A DNA stretch of 64,000 nucleotides from Streptomyces hoynatensis (GTDB taxonomy: Bacteria > Actinomycetota > Actinomycetes > Streptomycetales > Streptomycetaceae), in contig NZ_RBAL01000009.1 of NCBI RefSeq assembly GCF_003626535.1, positions 186,001 to 250,000 on the forward strand. Direction: 5' to 3'. Below the pieces are notes generated by a model. The model was not told the DNA's origin and did no database searches. It was given only the letters and a program-made list of their open reading frames with translations. Below, in pieces: positions 50,311-60,489 of the stretch. Position 1 is the first letter of the stretch. Every line of letters starts with the position of its first letter. Made by a program: the position numbers and the translations under genes.

Positions 50311-51155
50311 CAGCAACCGCCACCACCGCCCGCCCCGCACGCAACGCCACGGCCGTCTACGTCTTCGCCGTCTGCCGCGGCCTCGCCGCCCCCGCCCTCG
50401 CCGGGCTGCCCGGCCACCGCGACGGCGGCGCCCTGCGCCTGCTCGCCGCGGGGAGCCTGGCCGCCGTCGCCCAGGAGGTGCCGGCGCGGGAACACGACGA
50501 GGAGGCGCTGCGCCGCCGCCTCGCCGAGCCCGCCGAACTCGAAGGCTACGCCAGGGCGCACCACGAGGTGGTCGCCGCCGTGGCCGCCGCCACCACGGCC
50601 GTTCCGCTGCCGCTGGCCACCCTCTACCTGAGCGAGGAACGCGCCAGGCAGGCCGTGGCCGGCAACGCGGCGCGCTTCCACCGCGTCCTGGACCGGCTGA
50701 CCGGCCGCGCCGAGTGGGGCCTCAAGCTCTACGCCCTGCCCCGGGAGCCCGCCGCCGCGGCGGGCGCCGCGCCCGTGCCCGAGGCGGGCGCGCCCCAGGA
50801 CCCACCCGCCTCGGGCCGCGCCTACCTGGAGCGGCTGCGCGGCCGGCAGCGGGACCGGGAGGCGCGGCGGGAGGCCGCCTGGCTGGCGGCGGAACGCGTC
50901 GACGCGGCGGTCGGGGAACTGGCCGTCGCCGCCAGACGGCTCCGCTGCCACGGCCAGGAGGCCGGCGGCCCCGAGCGGCAGGTGCTCAACGCGACCTACC
51001 TGGTGGACGCGGGGCGGGCCCGGGAGCTGGCCGCCCTCGTCGCCCGGCTGCGCCGGGACCCGGCGCTCGCCGCGCACGTCAGGCTGGAGCTGACCGGCCC
51101 CTGGGCGCCCTACTCCTTCGCGGACGAGGGGGAGGCCGCCGATGGCGAGGGATGA
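50307..51155 (+). CDS. gvpL: Gas vesicle protein GvpL (GvpL/F family)
   Basis: 282 residues, second GvpL/F protein. YVFAVCRGLAAPALAGLPGH, HHEVVAAVAAATTAVPLPLATLYLSEERARQAV, LDRLTGRAEWGLKLYALP, LNATYLVDAGRARELAALVARL, ELTGPWAPYSF. A Pro/Ala-rich insert lies mid-protein. The ATG overlaps the gvpJ stop (ATGA). Confidence 0.94.
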   Translation: MTATATTARPARNATAVYVFAVCRGLAAPALAGLPGHRDGGALRLLAAGSLAAVAQEVPAREHDEEALRRRLAEPAELEGYARAHHEVVAAVAAATTAVPLPLATLYLSEERARQAVAGNAARFHRVLDRLTGRAEWGLKLYALPREPAAAAGAAPVPEAGAPQDPPASGRAYLERLRGRQRDREARREAAWLAAERVDAAVGELAVAARRLRCHGQEAGGPERQVLNATYLVDAGRARELAALVARLRRDPALAAHVRLELTGPWAPYSFADEGEAADGEG

Positions 51156-51372
51156 GCCCGTCCCCTGGCAGGGCGAGGAGGGCCCCTACGGCCCGCTCGG
51201 CCTGCCGCTGGTGGACCTGCTCGACCGGGTGCTCGGCGCGGGCGTGGTGATCAGCGGGGATCTGGTGATCGCGATCGCCGAGGTGCCCCTGATCCGGCTC
51301 TCCCTGCACGCCCTGCTGGCCTCGGTCAGCGACCGGGTGCCGGCGCCCTGGGCCGACGGGGGGCGGCTGTGA
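51142..51372 (+). CDS. gvpS: Gas vesicle protein GvpS (GvpA family)
   Basis: 76 residues. Core LVDLLDRVLGAGVVISGDLVIAIAEVPLIRLSLHALLASVSD, a third GvpA-fold protein, without tail. Overlaps gvpL by 14 bp and gvpK by 4 bp. Confidence 0.92.
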   Translation: MARDEPVPWQGEEGPYGPLGLPLVDLLDRVLGAGVVISGDLVIAIAEVPLIRLSLHALLASVSDRVPAPWADGGRL

Positions 51373-51644
51373 CGGCCCGCGTCGACCTCGACGCGGAGAG
51401 CGTCGGCCGCGACCTCGCGGCCCTGGTGCTGACCATCGTGGAACTGCTGCGTCAGCTCATGGAGCGGCAGGCGGTGCGCCGGGTGGAGGCGGGGGAACTC
51501 ACCGAGGAGCAGGTCGAACGCGTCGGAACCACGCTGATGCTGCTGGAGGACCGGATGGGGCAGCTGCGCGCCCAGTTCGGCCTGGCCCCCGAGGATCTCA
51601 ACCTGGACCTCGGCCCGCTGGGCTCCCTGCTGCCCCGCGACTGA
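51369..51644 (+). CDS. gvpK: Gas vesicle protein GvpK
   Basis: 91 residues. GvpK signature: DLAALVLTIVELLRQLMERQAVRRVEAGELTEEQVERVGTTLMLLEDRM, then LNLDLGPLGSLL. Last gene of the cluster. GTG start within the gvpS stop. gvpN, the AAA ATPase of many clusters, is absent here, as is usual for Streptomyces. Confidence 0.94.
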   Translation: MTARVDLDAESVGRDLAALVLTIVELLRQLMERQAVRRVEAGELTEEQVERVGTTLMLLEDRMGQLRAQFGLAPEDLNLDLGPLGSLLPRD

Positions 51645-51678
51645 AAAAACCCCGCCCGGTCGCATCCGGCTGCGGGGT
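51644..51678 (-). terminator. Terminator of the DUF2550 gene, also at the end of gvpK
   Basis: ACCCCGC (51649-51655) and GCGGGGT (51672-51678) form a 7-bp stem. Read on the minus strand it is followed by a T-run (the A-run 51644-51649), a classical terminator for the minus-strand gene. It may also stop gvp transcripts. Confidence 0.75.
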
Positions 51679-51700
51679 GTGCGGGCGGCGCGGGCCGCCG

Positions 51701-52147
51701 TCAGGCCACGTTGACGCGCTGACCCGGGGGCGCGGCCTCAAGCCAGGCCAGGAACCCGGTCAGCGCATCCTCGCTCATCGCGAGCTCCACGTCCCACTCC
51801 TCGTGCCGGCAGCTCAGCACCACCGCCCCGGGCAGCAGCGCAAGCTCCTCGTCGCCCACTGGCCGGCGCCGCTCGCGTACCTGGATGCGGTCGCGTTGCA
51901 GCGCCCGCCGCGGGCGCAGCGCGTAGGAGAAGACCCGGAACCACTCGACCTGGTCTCCGTTGTAGCGCGCCACCCCGTACAGCCAGCCCTTGCCGGGGGA
52001 CTGCCCGGCCTGGGGCGGCTGGAACCTGGCGCTGCAGTCGAAGGTGCCGCCCGAGCGCTGGATCAGCCGCCGCCGCAGCCCGAAGCCGAAGAGGCCGCAC
52101 ACCAGCAGCAGGAGCAGCGCCGCGAGCACAAGCAAGGCGAGGATCAC
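51701..52147 (-). CDS. DUF2550 membrane protein
   Basis: 148 residues. One N-terminal helix, VILALLVLAALLLLLVCGLFGFGL, then a PH-like soluble domain of the DUF2550 family (GTFDCSARFQ, GWLYGVARYNGDQVEWFRVFSYALRPRR, VLSCRHEEWDVELAMSEDALTGFLAWLEAAPPG). Function unknown; conserved directly after atpC in actinobacteria. The GTG start has GAGGAGGTC upstream. Confidence 0.9.
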   Translation of the reverse strand: MILALLVLAALLLLLVCGLFGFGLRRRLIQRSGGTFDCSARFQPPQAGQSPGKGWLYGVARYNGDQVEWFRVFSYALRPRRALQRDRIQVRERRRPVGDEELALLPGAVVLSCRHEEWDVELAMSEDALTGFLAWLEAAPPGQRVNVA

Positions 52148-52217
52148 CGCTTTTGACCTCCTCGCCTCGTGCCGTGTTCCCTGTCGTGCCCCCCTGGTGG
52201 GCGGTGGTGCGGTGCGG

Positions 52218-52601
52218 TCAGCGCGCCGCCGCGGCGGCGCGCAGCCGGACGTCGGCCCGCCGCTCGGCGTCCGCGTCGGCCTCGGCCCGCGCCTGCTCCA
52301 GGGCACGCTCCGCGCGCTCGACGTCGATCTCGTCGGACAGCTCGGCGATCTCCGTGAGCAACGACAGCTTACCGTCCGTGTACGACAGGAAGCCGCCGTG
52401 CACCGCGACCACCACCGTGCCCTGGCCGCTCTCGCCCGCGGTCCTGATGATCACGGCGCCGGACTGCATCACGGCGAGCAGGGGCTGGTGGCCCGGCATG
52501 ATGCCGATGTCGCCCGCGGTGGTGCGCGCGACGACCAGGCTCGCCTCTCCGGACCAGACCCGGCGGTCGGCGGCGACCAACTCGACGTGCAGCTCAGCCA
52601 C
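52218..52601 (-). CDS. atpC: ATP synthase F1 subunit epsilon
   Basis: 127 residues. Rotor-stalk subunit that can inhibit ATP hydrolysis. LHVELVAADRRVWSGEASLVVARTTAGDIGIMPGHQPLLAVM is the conserved beta-sandwich; the C-terminal helical part (DVERAERALEQARAEADADAERR) is present. GTG start. Last gene of the atp operon, 117 bp after atpD. Confidence 0.95.
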   Translation of the reverse strand: MAELHVELVAADRRVWSGEASLVVARTTAGDIGIMPGHQPLLAVMQSGAVIIRTAGESGQGTVVVAVHGGFLSYTDGKLSLLTEIAELSDEIDVERAERALEQARAEADADAERRADVRLRAAAAAR

Positions 52602-52718
52602 GATGGCTCCTCATCCCTGGTAGTCCCTGGCTAGTCGAAGAATAGATGGGGCGGGCAGGCAGCCGTGGGGCGGGGTGCCCCCGCCCCACGCACAGCTTCC
52701 GGGTACCGCGGGCCGCGG

Positions 52719-54173
52719 TCAGGAAACGCCCAGCTTCCTGGCCTTCTCCTTGAGGTCGTCGAGACCACCGCACATGAAGAACGCCTGCTCGGGGAAGTGG
52801 TCGTACTCGCCGTCCGCGATCGCGTTGAACGCCGCGATCGACTCGTCCAGCGGGACGTCCGAGCCGTCGAGGCCGGTGAACTGCTTCGCCGCGTGGGTGT
52901 TCTGCGACAGGAAGCGCTCGATCCGGCGGGCCCGGCTGACGGTGAGCTTGTCCTCCTCGCTCAGCTCGTCCATGCCGAGGATGGCGATGATGTCCTGGAG
53001 GTCCTTGTACTTCTGCAGGATGCCCTTGACGCGCGAGGCGCAGTCGTAGTGGTCCTGCGAGACGTAGCGCGGGTCCAGGATGCGGGAGGTCGAGTCCAGC
53101 GGGTCGACCGCCGGGTAGATGCCCTTCTCGGAGATCGGCCGGGAGAGCACCGTGGTGGCGTCCAGGTGGGCGAACGTCGTCGCCGGCGCCGGGTCGGTCA
53201 GGTCGTCGGCGGGAACGTAGATCGCCTGCATCGAGGTGATCGAGTGGCCGCGGGTGGAGGTGATGCGCTCCTGGAGCACGCCCATCTCGTCCGCGAGGTT
53301 CGGCTGGTATCCCACCGCGGAGGGCATGCGGCCCAGCAGCGTGGACACCTCGGAGCCGGCCTGGGTGAAGCGGAAGATGTTGTCGATGAAGAACAGCACG
53401 TCCTGCTTCTGCACGTCGCGGAAGTACTCCGCCATGGTCAGGCCGGCCAGGGCGACCCGGAGCCGGGTGCCCGGCGGCTCGTCCATCTGGCCGAAGACCA
53501 GCGCGGTCTGCGGGAGCACGCCGGACTCTTCCATCTCCACGATCAGGTCGTTGCCCTCACGGGTGCGCTCGCCGACGCCCGCGAAGACCGAGACGCCCTC
53601 GTGCAGCTTGGCGACTCGCATGATCATTTCCTGGATGAGCACGGTCTTGCCCACCCCGGCGCCGCCGAACAGGCCGATCTTGCCGCCCCGCACGTAGGGG
53701 GTCAGCAGGTCGATGACCTTCAGGCCGGTCTCGAACATCTCGGTCTTCGACTCCAACTGGTCGAAGGCCGGGGCCTTGCGGTGGATCTCCCACCGCTCGG
53801 TGATGTCCTTCTCGGCCTCGGGCTCGTTCAGGATGCGGCCCAGGGTGTTGAAGACGCGGCCCTTGGTGACGTCGCCCACCGGCACTGTGATGCCGTGGCC
53901 GGTGTCGGTCACCGGGGCCTGGCGGACCAGGCCGTCGTTGGGCTCCAGGGCGATGGTGCGGACCAGGCCCTCGCCGAGGTGCTGCGCGACCTCGAGCGTC
54001 AGCGTCTTGGTCGCGCCCTCCTGGGCGGGGTCGGCGATCTCGACGGTCAGCGCGTTGTAGATGTCGGGCATCGCGTCGACGGGGAACTCCACGTCGACGA
54101 CCGGGCCGATGACTCGCGCGATCCGGCCCGTCGCGGCGGCCTGCTTGGGGGCCGCCTCGGCAGCAGTAGTCAT
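52719..54173 (-). CDS. atpD: ATP synthase F1 subunit beta
   Basis: 484 residues, catalytic subunit. Walker A GGAGVGKTVLIQEMI, GVGERTREGNDL (catalytic Glu), Walker B ALVFGQMDEPPG and VLFFIDNIFRFTQAGSEVS, and LLGRMPSAVGYQPNLA. N-terminal GRIARVIGPVVDVEFP. Follows atpG by 2 bases. Confidence 0.97.
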   Translation of the reverse strand: MTTAAEAAPKQAAATGRIARVIGPVVDVEFPVDAMPDIYNALTVEIADPAQEGATKTLTLEVAQHLGEGLVRTIALEPNDGLVRQAPVTDTGHGITVPVGDVTKGRVFNTLGRILNEPEAEKDITERWEIHRKAPAFDQLESKTEMFETGLKVIDLLTPYVRGGKIGLFGGAGVGKTVLIQEMIMRVAKLHEGVSVFAGVGERTREGNDLIVEMEESGVLPQTALVFGQMDEPPGTRLRVALAGLTMAEYFRDVQKQDVLFFIDNIFRFTQAGSEVSTLLGRMPSAVGYQPNLADEMGVLQERITSTRGHSITSMQAIYVPADDLTDPAPATTFAHLDATTVLSRPISEKGIYPAVDPLDSTSRILDPRYVSQDHYDCASRVKGILQKYKDLQDIIAILGMDELSEEDKLTVSRARRIERFLSQNTHAAKQFTGLDGSDVPLDESIAAFNAIADGEYDHFPEQAFFMCGGLDDLKEKARKLGVS

Positions 54174-54175
54174 GG

Positions 54176-55153
54176 TCAGCGTTCACTTCCCGTCGCGCTC
54201 GCGTCGGCCAAGGCGCTCGCGCCACCGACGATCTCGGAGATTTCCTGGGTGATTTCGGCCTGGCGGGCCGTGTTGGCGGCTCGCGTGAGCGACCTGATGA
54301 GCTCTTCCGCGTTGTCCGTGGCGGACTTCATCGCCCGGCGGGTCGCGGCGTGCTTGGAGGCCGCCGCCTGGAGCAGCGCGTTGTAGATCCGGCTCTCCAC
54401 GTAACGCGGCAGCAGCGCGTCGAGCACCTGCTCGGCCGACGGCTCGAACTCGTACAGGGGCAGCACCTCGCCGCGGCGTCGCGTGGTGTCCGTGGCCTCC
54501 GCCGGGTCCTGCGGCGGAACGCCCACCGGGGACTCGGCGGCCTGCTCCGCCTCCGCGCCGAAGGAGGCGGGCAGCAGCCGCCTGCGGCGCGGCGTCTGCG
54601 TCATCATCGACACGAACTCGGTGTAGATGATGTGCAGTTCGTCGACGCCGCCCTCCTCGGTCTCCCGCTGGACGGCCTCGATCAGCGGCGCCGCCACCGT
54701 CTTGGCGTCCGCGTAGGTCGGGTTGTCCGTGAAGCCCGTCCAGGACTCGCTGACCGGGCGCTCACGGAACGCGTAGTACGCCACGCCCTTGCGGCCGACG
54801 ACGTAGGTGTCGACCTCCTTGCCCTCGGCCTCCAGCTGGGCGGTCAGGGCCTCGCCCGCCTTGATGGCGTTGGCCGAGTACCCGCCCGCCAGGCCGCGGT
54901 CGGAGGTGATCAGCAGCACCGCAGCCCGGCGGGGCCGCTCGGCCGCCGTGGTCAGGGGGTGCTTGACGTCCGAGCCCTGCCCCACCGCGGCCACCGCCCT
55001 GGTGAGCTCGTCGGCGTAGGGCGAGGTCGCGGCCACCCGGCGCTGGGCCTTGATGATGCGGGAGGCCGCGATCATCTCCATGGCCCGGGTGATCTTCTTG
55101 GTGGCCGTGACGGACCTGATCCGGCGCTTGTATTCGCGAAGCTGAGCGCCCAT
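54176..55153 (-). CDS. atpG: ATP synthase F1 subunit gamma
   Basis: 325 residues, central shaft. N-terminal MGAQLREYKRRIRSVTATKKITRAMEMIAASRI and C-terminal ALLQAAASKHAATRRAMKSATDNAEELIRSLTRAANTARQAEITQEISEIVGGA form the coiled coil. An insert rich in Pro/Ala/Glu (about residues 185-225) makes it longer than the ~290 of E. coli, as in other actinobacteria. Confidence 0.96.
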   Translation of the reverse strand: MGAQLREYKRRIRSVTATKKITRAMEMIAASRIIKAQRRVAATSPYADELTRAVAAVGQGSDVKHPLTTAAERPRRAAVLLITSDRGLAGGYSANAIKAGEALTAQLEAEGKEVDTYVVGRKGVAYYAFRERPVSESWTGFTDNPTYADAKTVAAPLIEAVQRETEEGGVDELHIIYTEFVSMMTQTPRRRRLLPASFGAEAEQAAESPVGVPPQDPAEATDTTRRRGEVLPLYEFEPSAEQVLDALLPRYVESRIYNALLQAAASKHAATRRAMKSATDNAEELIRSLTRAANTARQAEITQEISEIVGGASALADASATGSER

Positions 55154-55156
55154 GGG

Positions 55157-56728
<1,572 letters not shown>

Positions 56729-56863
56729 CTGGGTTCCCTGCTCTCCTTGTTGGGCCCGTAAGTTCATCCGCTACGGCCCAACTCGGGCCGCTGACTGTGT
56801 TGTGCCGCCTCGCGGTGGCGCCGTGGTGGGCGCCGCGCGGGCACGCTGCGTGACCGTCCGCCG

Positions 56864-57694
56864 TCAGTCCAGCCGGCGGTCCACCTCGTCGAGCCGGCCG
56901 GCGATGGTGCCCTGGATGACCTCGTCGCCGACCCGCACCGAGATCCCGCCGAGGACCGCGGGGTCCACGTCCAGGTTCAGGCGGATCTCCCGGCCGTAGA
57001 GCCGGGCGAGCGCGTCCCCGAGGCGCCGGCGCTGGCCTTCGCTCAGCGGCACCGCCGAGACGACCACCGCGACCGAACGGTTCCTGCGCTCCGCGGCCAG
57101 CTTGCTCAGCGCGTCGAGACCTCCCTCAAGGCTACGACCCCGGGGCAAGTCCACCAGCCTGCGGACCAGGCGTTCGGTGATCTCCTGGGCGCGGCCGCCG
57201 AGCAGCTCGTGCACCAGCGCCGCCTTCGCGGCCCGCGCCGGCTCGTCGCCGTCCCGGCCGCTGAGCGTGCTGCGCAGCTCGGGGGAAGAGGCGATGATCC
57301 GGCCGAAGCGGAACAGCTCGTCCTCGACGGCGTCGAGGACGCCGGCCCGCTCCGCCGCGATGATCTCGGCCGACTCCACCAGCTCTTCGAGGGCGTCCAC
57401 CAGGTCCCGCGAGGAGGACCAGCGGGACCTGACCATGCCCGCGACCAGGTCGACGGCCTCGCCGCCGACCTGCCCGGCGAGCAGCCGCCCGACCAGCTCG
57501 GCCTTGGGCTCACCGGGCTGCGAGGGGTCGGTGAGCACCCGGCGCAGCGCCACCTCGCGGTCCAGCAGCGCGGTGACCAGCGCCAGCTCCTCCGCGAGCG
57601 CTGCCGGGTCGGCCGCGGTGCCGTCCAGCAGGGCGTTCAGCCGCTCGCGCGCGGCCTGGCCCGCCTCGCGGCTCGCCAGCCCGCCGGCCGTCAC
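56864..57694 (-). CDS. atpH: ATP synthase F1 subunit delta
   Basis: 276 residues, peripheral-stalk subunit joining b to F1. GTG start overlaps the atpF stop. ALLDREVALRRVLTDPSQPGEPKAELVGRLL and the C-terminal LYGREIRLNLDVDPAVLGGISVRVGDEVIQGTIAGRLDEV are delta hallmarks. Longer than the E. coli form (177), as usual in actinobacteria. Confidence 0.95.
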   Translation of the reverse strand: MTAGGLASREAGQAARERLNALLDGTAADPAALAEELALVTALLDREVALRRVLTDPSQPGEPKAELVGRLLAGQVGGEAVDLVAGMVRSRWSSSRDLVDALEELVESAEIIAAERAGVLDAVEDELFRFGRIIASSPELRSTLSGRDGDEPARAAKAALVHELLGGRAQEITERLVRRLVDLPRGRSLEGGLDALSKLAAERRNRSVAVVVSAVPLSEGQRRRLGDALARLYGREIRLNLDVDPAVLGGISVRVGDEVIQGTIAGRLDEVDRRLD

Positions 57695-58239
57695 TTGGCC
57701 ACCTCGGCGGCCCTGGCGCGCTCGTCGAGCTCGTCGAGGAACCGGTCGATCACGCGGCTCTGCCGGGCGTGGTCCTCCAGGGACTCGCCCACGAGGCGGC
57801 CCGCGAGCTCGGTGGCCAGGCGCCCGATGTCCTGGCGCAGGCTCTGGGCGGCCTGACGGCGGTCGGCCTCGATCTGGGCGTGGCCGGCGGCGATGATCTC
57901 CTCGCGCTGCCGCTGGCCCTCCTCCCGCATCTGGGCGATGAGGGCGGCGCCCTGCTCCCGCGCCTCCTCCCGCAGACGCGCGGCCTCGTGCCGGGCCTCT
58001 TCGAGGCGGGCCCGGTACTCCTCCAGGGTCTGCTTGGCCTCGGCCTCGGCGGCCTCGGCCTTCTCCATCCCGCCTTCGATGGCCTCCCGCCGCTCCTCGA
58101 GTGCCTTGTTGATCGTCGGCAGGAGCCTGGTGCGGAAGATGAAGTAGATGACGCCGATGCAGAACAGACCGATGACGATTTCGGGCCACTCGGGCAGCAG
58201 CGGGTTCTGCGGCTCGTCCGAGGCCAGGTACATCATCAT
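57691..58239 (-). CDS. atpF: ATP synthase Fo subunit b
   Basis: 182 residues. One N-terminal helix (WPEIVIGLFCIGVIYFIF) and a long charged coiled coil (EERREAIEGGMEKAEAAEAEAKQTLEEYR). Three ATG codons in a row (58239, 58236, 58233) could start it; AAAGG lies closest in front of the first. Single b subunit, no b-delta fusion. Confidence 0.96.
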   Translation of the reverse strand: MMMYLASDEPQNPLLPEWPEIVIGLFCIGVIYFIFRTRLLPTINKALEERREAIEGGMEKAEAAEAEAKQTLEEYRARLEEARHEAARLREEAREQGAALIAQMREEGQRQREEIIAAGHAQIEADRRQAAQSLRQDIGRLATELAGRLVGESLEDHARQSRVIDRFLDELDERARAAEVAK

Positions 58240-58284
58240 GCTGTGCCTTTCGTCAGTGTCGGCTTCGTGTCTCGCGCCGGGCCG

Positions 58285-58515
58285 TCAGTAGACGAAGGGG
58301 GCGACGAAGCCGATGAGGGCGAGGGCCTCGACGAGCGCGAAGCCGAGGAGCATGTTGGTCCGGATCAGGCCGGTCGCCTCGGGCTGGCGGGCCATGGCCT
58401 GCACGCCGCTGCCGAAGATGTAACCGATGCCGATGCCGGGGCCGATGGCACCGAGGCCGTAACCGATGGCGCCGACGTTGCCTTCGAGGGCGGCAAGGGT
58501 GTCAAGAGCGGACAT
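58285..58515 (-). CDS. atpE: ATP synthase Fo subunit c
   Basis: 76 residues. Two-helix hairpin: GNVGAIGYGLGAIGPGIGIGYIFGSG, polar loop ARQPE, TNMLLGFALVEALALIGFVA with the ion-carrying Glu in ALVEALAL. No sodium-type Gln/Ser pattern is seen, so proton-driven. Confidence 0.97.
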   Translation of the reverse strand: MSALDTLAALEGNVGAIGYGLGAIGPGIGIGYIFGSGVQAMARQPEATGLIRTNMLLGFALVEALALIGFVAPFVY

Positions 58516-58660
58516 AGTGGTGAGTTCCTTCTCTCGGTAGGCCGGTGGACCAGTGGCGATGGGTCAACCGGGGGTCTGTGTCGGGTCTGTGCGGTCTGTG
58601 GGGCGGAAGAGCCGCCGGCCCGGCGGCCGTTGGCCGGGCCTGCGCTGCTCCCCGGCCGGA

Positions 58661-59470
58661 TCAGTGCGCCTCTTCCAGCGCTCCGGCGATGTAGGTGGCG
58701 GTCAGCACGGTGAACACGTAGGCCTGCAGCGCCTGGATGAACAGCTCGAACCCGGTGAGGATGAGCGTCATGGTCAGCGAGGTCACCGAGTAGAACGTCC
58801 CGACGATCGAGCCGAGCGTGTACCAGGTCGCGATCGTGAAGACCAGGATCAGGACGTGGCCGGCGAACATGTTGCCGAAGAGCCGGACCGCCAGCGTGAA
58901 CGGGCGGACGAAGACGTTCGACAGGAACTCGACCGGGGTGAGCAGGAAGTAGATCCACCGGGGCAGGCCGCTGGGCACGCAGAGGTTCCTGATGCCGCCG
59001 ACGAAGCCGTTCCGCTGGAAGGTCAGCGTCATGTAGATGACCCAGACCAGCAGGGCGAGCGCCACCGGGTAGCCGATCATCGAGGTGACCGGGATCTGGC
59101 CGAAGGGCACCACGGCCCAGATGTTCAGCACCCAGACCAGGAAGAAGAGCGAGACCAGCAGCGGGACGTACCGTTCGCCCTCCTTGCCGATGACCTCCCT
59201 GGCGATGCCGCGGCGCACGAAGTCGTACCCCATCTCGGCAACCATCTGCAGCTTGCCCGGCACGACCTTCGCCCTGGCGAACGCGGCCCAGAAGAAGCCG
59301 AGCACGAAGACGGTGCCGAGGAGCGCCATCAGCATCGGCTTGTTGAACTCGATCGGGCCGAGGGTGAAGAGCGGCTCGAACTCGAACGAGAACAGCGACG
59401 GCGCGGGGTAGCCACAGTCGTGGAAGAGGTGACAGTCGGTCTCGAAGGCGAGCGTCTGGTCGGGTGTCAC
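58661..59470 (-). CDS. atpB: ATP synthase Fo subunit a
   Basis: 269 residues. Five to six helices; the essential Arg is in FVRPFTLAVRLFGNMFAGH. GTG start with GAAGGAGC at good distance. The 269-bp gap from atpI is long for an operon and may hold an internal promoter. Confidence 0.96.
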   Translation of the reverse strand: MTPDQTLAFETDCHLFHDCGYPAPSLFSFEFEPLFTLGPIEFNKPMLMALLGTVFVLGFFWAAFARAKVVPGKLQMVAEMGYDFVRRGIAREVIGKEGERYVPLLVSLFFLVWVLNIWAVVPFGQIPVTSMIGYPVALALLVWVIYMTLTFQRNGFVGGIRNLCVPSGLPRWIYFLLTPVEFLSNVFVRPFTLAVRLFGNMFAGHVLILVFTIATWYTLGSIVGTFYSVTSLTMTLILTGFELFIQALQAYVFTVLTATYIAGALEEAH

Positions 59471-59739
59471 CGTGAGCTCCTTCGGGCAGGGCGCATGGGC
59501 AGGGCAACCTCAGGGTGTCGGCGTGGCTGCATGCCACGGTGCGGCACTGGACGGGGTCTGGCGGGAGAGAAACCGGTCGGCGCGTGCGCCACACGGCCCT
59601 GGCGGAGCGGGCGGACGCGCGGCCGTCCCGCACAGCGCGCGCGCGGCGTACCACCCTGCTCTCGACGACGGACGATAGCAGCCCGCGAGGTGGCCGATTA
59701 CCCGGCCCCGGCAACGGCCGGATCGTCCTCGGTGCCTGC

Positions 59740-60165
59740 TCACGGCCGGTCACCCGGCGCGACGGTGGAGGGCTCGGGCTCCACGTACGGCACCTTGAGC
59801 CGCAGGTTCGCCCTGGCCTGTCCGGTCAGCCAGGCGACGGTGGCCACCAGCACCCCCGCGCCGAACGCCCGGCCGTTGAGGAAGGAGGCGTCGCGCAGCA
59901 GGAGGAGCAGGACGAGCAGCAGGCCGAGCTGGGTCGTGTAGACGACGAAGGCGAGGCCCATCAGCAGCTCCGGCCAGCGGCGCCCGCCCTCGGAGAGCGC
60001 GATCAGGCCGATCGCGAAGAACGCGGCCGCCACCGCGGCGCCGAGTGCCACCCCCAGTGCGCCCTCGGCTCCCGCCACCACCGCGCCGGCGAGGGCGCCG
60101 AGCACGCCGACCACGGCGGTCGGAAGCGCGGCACCGCGGATGATGCGGACGTCATTGGGCTGCAT
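59740..60165 (-). CDS. atpI: ATP synthase accessory protein AtpI
   Basis: 141 residues, four helices (VVGVLGALAGAVVAGAEGALG; AFFAIGLIALSEG; LMGLAFVVYTTQLGLLLVLLLLL; GVLVATVAWLTG). First gene of the operon, placed as AtpI, which helps assemble the c-ring. GGAGAG precedes the ATG. Sequence of AtpI is poorly conserved, so the name rests partly on position. Confidence 0.85.
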   Translation of the reverse strand: MQPNDVRIIRGAALPTAVVGVLGALAGAVVAGAEGALGVALGAAVAAAFFAIGLIALSEGGRRWPELLMGLAFVVYTTQLGLLLVLLLLLRDASFLNGRAFGAGVLVATVAWLTGQARANLRLKVPYVEPEPSTVAPGDRP

Positions 60166-60489
60166 GGCGGCGTCTCTCCGGCGGCTGCTGGCCCTGTCGG
60201 GGGGACAGGGGGTCGGACGGAAGCGGTGGGGCTCGGTGGGGCTCGACGTGCTCCGGGTGTGGGCGGCACGGGGCGAACGGGCAGGCAGGGACAGGCTGTT
60301 GGCAGGGGACTGACAAAAAAACTGACGGGAAACCTACAGGGAGCGGGACCTGGCGCGCGGCTTCTGCGCCCGGTTTCGTGAACGCTATCACAAACTATTT
60401 GATGAGGTCTTTACCCAGTTCGTGTGGAAGAACTCACACGGATGAGTGTAATTCGAGCGTTGCGTGGCTGACGCGTCACAGCGGGTCTG
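60166..60489. other. atp operon promoter region
   Basis: No gene. An AT-rich patch at 60375-60430 probably contains the atp promoter. It includes a Rex/CRP-like inverted repeat (60377-60392) and, next to it, CGTGTG-N8-CACACG (60421-60440). Confidence 0.55.
60377..60392. promoter_or_regulatory. Rex-like (or CRP-like) operator upstream of atpI
   Basis: CGTGAACGCTATCACA matches the Streptomyces Rex operator TGTGAACGCGTTCACA at 13 of 16 positions; it also fits the CRP form TGTGA-N6-TCACA except one base. It lies 212 bp before the atpI start. Rex senses NADH/NAD and represses respiratory operons in Streptomyces (literature). Confidence 0.5.
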
